Source: Streptosporangium canum (lineage in GTDB: Bacteria > Actinomycetota > Actinomycetes > Streptosporangiales > Streptosporangiaceae). From it: a stretch of DNA of 64,000 nucleotides. Of the stretch, positions 59,878-64,000 are shown piece after piece. Each line of letters begins with the position of its first letter. Position 1 is the first letter of the stretch. The DNA is taken from NCBI RefSeq assembly GCF_900113865.1, contig NZ_FOQY01000006.1, positions 62,001 to 126,000 on the forward strand, given 5' to 3'. A program made the translations under genes and the position numbers. The notes under the pieces were generated by a model. The model worked only from the letters and a program-made list of their open reading frames with translations, had not been told where the DNA came from and searched no databases.

Positions 59878-61092
59878 GTGAGCAACGACGGTGTGCTCCG
59901 CAATCTACGCCGGCAGCACGAGCTGCGGGTGCTGGCCATCCTGGTCGAGCGCGGCCCCTGTTCGCGACGGGAGCTCGAGAACGCCACCGGGCTCTCACGG
60001 ACCACGATGTCGGCCATCGTCGCCGACCTCGTCCGGCGCCGCGCGGTGGCCGACGACGCCCAGCGGCCGGCGACGGGCCGGGGCCGGCCGACGACGCTGG
60101 TCCGGCTCAACCCGCACGCGGCCGCCGCCGTCGGGGTGGAGCTGGGCCGCGGCCACGTCAGCGTCGCCGTGGCCGGCATCGCCCGCACGGTGCTCGCCCA
60201 CGTCACCGAGCCGATCGGGATGGAGAGCGGGCTCTCCGCCCGGATGGACGCCGCCCTCTCGCTCCTGGAGAGGGTGGCGGCCGGGCGGCGACTCGCGCTC
60301 GAGGGGCTCGCGGCGGCCGGGCTGGGACTCTGGGGGCACCACCCCGATCCCCGTGCCGGCGGCGGCGATCCGGCGGGCGATCTCGTCGTCACCGACCTCG
60401 CCGAACGTCTGGGGGTAACCCTCGGCGCCCCCGTGACCTGGGATAACAACATCCGGCTCGCCGCGGTTGCGGAGAGATACACGGTCGAGACGCCGGCCTG
60501 CGCGGACCTGGTGTACATCGCCCTGTCCCACGGCGTCGGCAGCGGCGTGGTGATCAACGGAACCCTCGTCCGAGGGGCCTCGGGAACGGCCGGCGAGATC
60601 GGCCACGTCAGCGTCGAGCCGAGCGGCCCGCCGTGCTGGTGCGGCGGCAGGGGCTGCCTTGAGCAGTATCTGTCGATCGACGCGGTGCTGGGGCGCGTGC
60701 GGGCCGTCGCGCCGGACGTCGCCGACGTCGCCGGCCTGGTCGCGGCACTGGACCGCGGCGACCGGAGCGTCCGCGACGTGGTGGACTGGAGCGCCGAGCT
60801 GCTCGGCCGGGCGCTCGGCACGGTGGCGATCCTGCTCGACCCTCACCGGGTGGTCATCGGCGGCGAACTGGCCGATCTGGGCGACCACCTGCTCGGCCCG
60901 GTCCGCGCGTCCCTCGCCCGGCAGAAGCTCTCCATCCGCGACCGGCGGCTCGAACTCGGCACCGCCAGGATCTCCCAGGGAGCGGCGGCGGTCGGCGCGG
61001 CACTGGTGGCACTCGACCGGCACTCCCCGATCCACGGCATCGCGGGCGCCCCGGCGGAGCCGCCGGGCACGAGCGGGCCGCGATTTATGTAG
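59878..61092 (+). CDS. ROK-family transcriptional repressor (second copy)
   Basis: This 404-residue regulator has a winged helix (CSRRELENATGLSRTTMSAI) and a ROK domain with AVGVELGRGHVSVAVAG, WDNNIRLAAVAERY, GTAGEIGHVSVEPSG, the zinc-binding CWCGGRGCLEQ and VVIGGELADLG. It is clearly paralogous to the ROK protein at 57351. It lies directly upstream of the GH20 hexosaminidase gene in the same direction and probably senses N-acetylglucosamine or a related sugar and controls that gene. The GTG at 59878 has GAAAGGA nine bases upstream. Confidence 0.88.
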   Translation: MSNDGVLRNLRRQHELRVLAILVERGPCSRRELENATGLSRTTMSAIVADLVRRRAVADDAQRPATGRGRPTTLVRLNPHAAAAVGVELGRGHVSVAVAGIARTVLAHVTEPIGMESGLSARMDAALSLLERVAAGRRLALEGLAAAGLGLWGHHPDPRAGGGDPAGDLVVTDLAERLGVTLGAPVTWDNNIRLAAVAERYTVETPACADLVYIALSHGVGSGVVINGTLVRGASGTAGEIGHVSVEPSGPPCWCGGRGCLEQYLSIDAVLGRVRAVAPDVADVAGLVAALDRGDRSVRDVVDWSAELLGRALGTVAILLDPHRVVIGGELADLGDHLLGPVRASLARQKLSIRDRRLELGTARISQGAAAVGAALVALDRHSPIHGIAGAPAEPPGTSGPRFM

Positions 61093-61098
61093 GGACTA

Positions 61099-61109
61099 TT
61101 GACGTAAGA
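61099..61109 (+). promoter_or_regulatory. TTGACGTAAGA element before GH20 gene
   Basis: This element lies in the 105-bp gap between the ROK gene and the hexosaminidase, about 90 bp before its start, the same distance as the related element at 59780 from its gene. Confidence 0.4.
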
Positions 61110-61197
61110 AAGCGCGGCATCCACACTCTGGCGTTAACCGAGTGCCACACCGGAAGCACGCCTGACCGGCAGCGGCCGAACGTCGCGAAGGAGCCCC

Positions 61198-63669
61198 ATG
61201 TCGGATGCCCCGCACCGTTGGAAACCACTGACGAAACACCGATCGATCGCGGTTGCCCTGTCCGCCGCACTCGCCATGACGCTGCTGGCGCCACCGGGCG
61301 CCGGCAGCGCGCAGACGATCACGCCGGACGCCCTGGCGGCGGGCGGCGCCGCGCCGGCCCCGACCCCGACCAACCTGGCCCTCGCGGGCACGGCCACCGC
61401 CTCCAGCGTCGAGCTCGACCGCGACACCTTCGCCGCGGCCCACGTCAAGGACGGCGACGCCGGCACCCGCTGGTCGTCGAAATACCAGGACGACAACTGG
61501 GTGCAGATCGAGCTGGCCAAGCCGTCCAAGGTCGACCACGTCACGCTCACCTGGCCCAACGCCTGCGCCCGCGATTTCGTCCTGCAGACCTCTGCCGACG
61601 GCGCCACCTGGACCGACGTCGCCGCCCTCCAGCGGGACACCTGCCCCAGGACCGACGTCGTCGAGGTGAAGTCCACCGAGCCGGTCTCCTTCGTCCGGAT
61701 GCAGGGACGCAAGCGCTGGGCGGCCTACGGATACTCCATCTCCGAGTTCGAGGTCTGGGATCTGCCGCCCGCGCCGCCGGAGCCGACGCTCGGCCTGGTG
61801 CCGGAGCCGGTGTCGGTCGAGGAACACGACGCCACGCCGTTCACCCTGCACCGGAACACGCGGATCGTCGCGATCGGCGACGGCGCCCAGGCGCCGGCGC
61901 GATACCTGGCCGACGTACTCCGCCCGTCGACCGGGCACCGCCTGCCCGTCGTCGGCCAGGGGTGGGGACCGGCGCCGATCGTCATCGAGGTCGGGCCGGG
62001 GAACGGGCCCGACGGTCACGAGGCCGAGGGCTACACCCTCACCGTCGCCGCCAAGCGTGTCCGCATCGGCGCCGACACGCCCAACGGCGCGCTCAACGGT
62101 GTGCAGACGCTGCGCCAGCTGTTCCCGCAATGGGTGGAGTCCGGCGCCGTCGCCGACGCCGAGTGGACGGTGCCGGCGGTGACGATCACCGACTACCCGC
62201 GCTTCGCGCACCGGGGAATGATGCTCGACGTCGCCCGCAGCTTCTATCCGGTGAGCGAGGTCAAGGCCTACATCGACGCCGCCGCGCAGTTCAAGGTCAA
62301 CCGGCTCCACCTGCACCTGACCGACGACCAGGGCTGGCGCATCGCGATCGACAACCCGCGGGACAACCCGTCCGGCATCGACTACGGCCTGCTCACCGGG
62401 GTGAGCGGCGCCACCGCCATGACCTATAACGGCAACGGTCAGCTGATGGGCACCGAGCTCGGCCTCACCGGCCACTACACGAAGGCCGACTACGCCGAGA
62501 TAGTCCGCCACGCCGGCGAGAACGGCATGACGGTGATCCCCGAGATCGACGTGCCCAGCCACACCAACGCCGCGCTGCACGCGATCCCCCAGCTCAACAC
62601 CCCGGGCGCCCAGCCGCGACCGAAGCCGGGAGAGACGACGGTGCCGCACAACGGCACCGGATCGGTCGGCTACTCGTCGTTCGACGCGGGCAGCGACGTG
62701 ACGTACGAGTTCGTCGAGCACGTCCTCACCGAGATCGCCGAGATGACCCCCGGGCCGTACCTGCACATCGGCGGAGACGAGGCGCACGTCACGAGCCACG
62801 CCGACTACACGACGATGGTCGACGCGTTCACCAGGAGCGCCACCTCCCTGGGCAAGACCGTCGTCGGCTGGAACGAGTACGCCGGGACCGCGCTCCCGCA
62901 GGACAAGGCCGTCGTCCAGTTCTGGAACGGGAACCGGGCCGCGGTGGCCGGCGCGGTGCGCGACCGCGGCGCCAAGGTGATCCTCTCCCCGGCGGCCCAC
63001 ACCTACGTGCCGCAGAAGCAGGACCTCCGCCAGCCCCAGGGCGGCACCTGGGCGTGCGGCGGGGCCTGCGGGCTGGACCGCCACTACAACTGGGACCCGG
63101 GGACGTTCATCCCGAACATCGCCGAGTCCAGCGTGCTGGGCGTCGAGTCGGCGCTGTGGGGAGAGTTCATCCGGCGCCTCGGCCAGGCGCAGTACTACAG
63201 CTTCCCCCGCATCATCGCCACCGCCGAGGTCGGGTGGACCCCGCAGGCGCGGCGCGACTACGGCGACTTCAAGACGCGCCTGGCCAAGGTGGGAGGCAGG
63301 CTGACGGTTCAGGGGACGAACTTCTTCCCCACCGCCGACGTCGCCTGGCTGACGGACGTGCTCGGCACTCCGGCCACCGTCGACAGCGGCGAGCCGGCTG
63401 GCGCCACCTGGACCGTCACCGCTCCGGGCGCCGCGCCCGCCGACCTCACGGCGACCATCGCCTGGAGTGACGGCGTGCGGGAGAACGTCACGTTGACGAC
63501 CCCGCGGCAGGCGAGCATCCCCGACATGCGGATCAACGACGCGTTCACCGCCACCTCCGGCCGTGCCTTCGCCCAGCCGGGAAGGTACACGGGAACGCTC
63601 TCGGTCCACGCGCCCGGCCGGGCACCGGTCGAGGGGCGCCTGACGGTCACCGTCCGCAGCCTCGGCTGA
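61198..63669 (+). CDS. Secreted GH20 beta-N-acetylhexosaminidase with discoidin-like module
   Basis: This 823-residue exported enzyme releases terminal GlcNAc/GalNAc from glycans. A signal peptide (about 1-38: KHRSIAVALSAALAMTLLAP...GSAQ) is followed by an F5/8-type (CBM32-like) domain (about 58-195: NLALAGTATASSVELDRDTF, YGYSISEFEVWDL). Next come the GH20 helper domain (about 205-340) and the catalytic barrel (about 345-690). The acid/base pair is in LHIGGDEAHVTS (D526-E527), preceded by PEIDVPSHTNAALHAIP, and followed by VESALWGEF. A C-terminal beta domain of about 100 residues ends the protein. Extracellular GlcNAc would feed the importer and kinase in this locus. It sits behind a ROK repressor and ends at a strong terminator. 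Confidence 0.95.
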   Translation: MSDAPHRWKPLTKHRSIAVALSAALAMTLLAPPGAGSAQTITPDALAAGGAAPAPTPTNLALAGTATASSVELDRDTFAAAHVKDGDAGTRWSSKYQDDNWVQIELAKPSKVDHVTLTWPNACARDFVLQTSADGATWTDVAALQRDTCPRTDVVEVKSTEPVSFVRMQGRKRWAAYGYSISEFEVWDLPPAPPEPTLGLVPEPVSVEEHDATPFTLHRNTRIVAIGDGAQAPARYLADVLRPSTGHRLPVVGQGWGPAPIVIEVGPGNGPDGHEAEGYTLTVAAKRVRIGADTPNGALNGVQTLRQLFPQWVESGAVADAEWTVPAVTITDYPRFAHRGMMLDVARSFYPVSEVKAYIDAAAQFKVNRLHLHLTDDQGWRIAIDNPRDNPSGIDYGLLTGVSGATAMTYNGNGQLMGTELGLTGHYTKADYAEIVRHAGENGMTVIPEIDVPSHTNAALHAIPQLNTPGAQPRPKPGETTVPHNGTGSVGYSSFDAGSDVTYEFVEHVLTEIAEMTPGPYLHIGGDEAHVTSHADYTTMVDAFTRSATSLGKTVVGWNEYAGTALPQDKAVVQFWNGNRAAVAGAVRDRGAKVILSPAAHTYVPQKQDLRQPQGGTWACGGACGLDRHYNWDPGTFIPNIAESSVLGVESALWGEFIRRLGQAQYYSFPRIIATAEVGWTPQARRDYGDFKTRLAKVGGRLTVQGTNFFPTADVAWLTDVLGTPATVDSGEPAGATWTVTAPGAAPADLTATIAWSDGVRENVTLTTPRQASIPDMRINDAFTATSGRAFAQPGRYTGTLSVHAPGRAPVEGRLTVTVRSLG

Positions 63670-63679
63670 CGGAGTTCCC

Positions 63680-63724
63680 GCCCGTCGTGCCGCCTCCCCG
63701 CTCCGGGGAGGCTGCGCGACGGGC
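63680..63724. terminator. Stem-loop terminator after GH20 gene
   Basis: GCCCGTCG..GCCTCCCC (63680-63699) pairs with GGGGAGGC..CGACGGGC (63705-63724), with two mismatched positions and a short loop. It lies between the GH20 gene and a convergent hydrolase gene and can serve both. Confidence 0.82.
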
Positions 63725-63825
63725 GCCGTTCCGCCTCCCCCGGACGGAAACGCGCGTCCTCTCCGTCCTGTCACGTGTGGGTCGGCCCGTGTTCCTCACT
63801 CACCGCGGACCGGGCTCGCCCTCCG

Positions 63826-64000
63826 TCAGCACTTTGTCTCCGCCGGCGGCAGCACGCGGTCGGTGAAGTAGCGGTTGATGTGGTCGCGGGCACAGGTGTT
63901 GAAGCCGTAGAGCGTGTGGCCGGGCCCCTCCTGGCGGACGGTGGCACTGCCCGGCACCTGCTTGAGCACCCGCCGGACGGCGTCGGACTCGCCCCAGGCG
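63826..64000 (-). CDS. TAP-type alpha/beta hydrolase, C-terminal part only
   Basis: The last 57 codons of a leftward gene are present; the rest lies beyond the window. The translation contains SDAVRRVLKQVPGSATVRQE, GPGHTLYGFNTCARDHINRY and ends PPAETKC. This matches the C-terminal lid (TAP-like domain) of secreted actinobacterial alpha/beta hydrolases/tripeptidyl aminopeptidases, with the catalytic histidine in GPGHTL and the usual cysteine pair. Confidence 0.75.
   Translation of the reverse strand, partial: AWGESDAVRRVLKQVPGSATVRQEGPGHTLYGFNTCARDHINRYFTDRVLPPAETKC

Noticed and set aside
61096-63774. 892-codon leftward ORF opposite the GH20 gene
   Set aside because: Antisense shadow of a secreted GH20 with full catalytic motifs; it also runs through the terminator at 63680.
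1-64000. CRISPR arrays, tRNA or rRNA genes, riboswitches
   Set aside because: No regularly spaced repeats, cloverleaf-like segments or rRNA signatures were recognised by eye.

Overview
The window is very GC-rich, with strong G/C bias at third codon positions, many GTG and TTG starts, ATGA/GTGA stop-start overlaps and F420-type luciferase-like enzymes. This points to a filamentous actinomycete; the genus cannot be fixed from sequence alone. I see no rRNA, tRNA or CRISPR array.

Region 1 (about 1-32.9 kb) is a hybrid NRPS/PKS biosynthetic gene cluster for an acylated (lipo)peptide. It has four transcription blocks. (a) A leftward tryptophan block (3118 to 21) holds a tryptophan 2,3-dioxygenase, a kynureninase-like PLP enzyme and a second, divergent dioxygenase-superfamily protein that has lost the distal histidine. 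(b) A rightward block holds a separately terminated PCP-C protein, an IS5-type remnant, then FAAL-ACP-C-A-PCP, a KS-AT-KR-ACP polyketide synthase and a TPP enzyme of the DXS family, coupled end to start. (c) A tightly overlapping leftward operon (26189 to 16454) encodes a PhyH oxygenase, a leucyl/phenylalanyl-tRNA-protein transferase homologue, a MupA-type flavin monooxygenase, an A-PCP-C NRPS, a cytoplasmic penicillin-acylase homologue, an F420-type oxidoreductase and a free-standing condensation domain. (d) A rightward operon (26702 to 32909) encodes an HpgT-like aminotransferase, a C-A-PCP-thioesterase NRPS, an SDR and a 54-residue acidic peptide too short for ordinary ORF lists. A plausible logic is: fatty acid activated by the FAAL, condensed with amino acids (one perhaps delivered from aminoacyl-tRNA), one malonate extension, oxidative tailoring, thioesterase release, and possibly deacylation by the Ntn-hydrolase. 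No MbtH, phosphopantetheinyl transferase, exporter or pathway regulator is visible, so the cluster probably extends left of base 1 or borrows these.

Region 2 (about 32.9-35.3 kb) is a transposon graveyard: a broken IS630-type gene, an IS1182 N-terminal fragment and an apparently complete IS1380-type element with recognisable terminal inverted repeats. It is the right-hand boundary of the biosynthetic cluster.

Region 3 (35.4-64 kb) is a catabolic locus that looks aimed at a sulfated, amino-sugar-containing glycan. It encodes a secreted GH20 beta-N-acetylhexosaminidase with a discoidin-like module, a carbohydrate ABC importer without its own ATPase, a heparinase II/III-family lyase, a Gfo/Idh/MocA oxidoreductase, two amidohydrolase-fold proteins, an N-acetylglucosamine-kinase-like enzyme, a SIS-domain isomerase, a neutral-ceramidase-fold amidase-like protein, a type I sulfatase with its formylglycine-generating enzyme, and an SsuABC-type transporter. 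Two ROK repressors, an AraC activator and an unusual nucleotide-cyclase-fold/winged-helix regulator provide control. A recurring TTGAC(A/G)TAAAT-like element precedes the sulfatase, both ROK genes and the hexosaminidase. A partial TAP-type alpha/beta hydrolase runs off the right edge.
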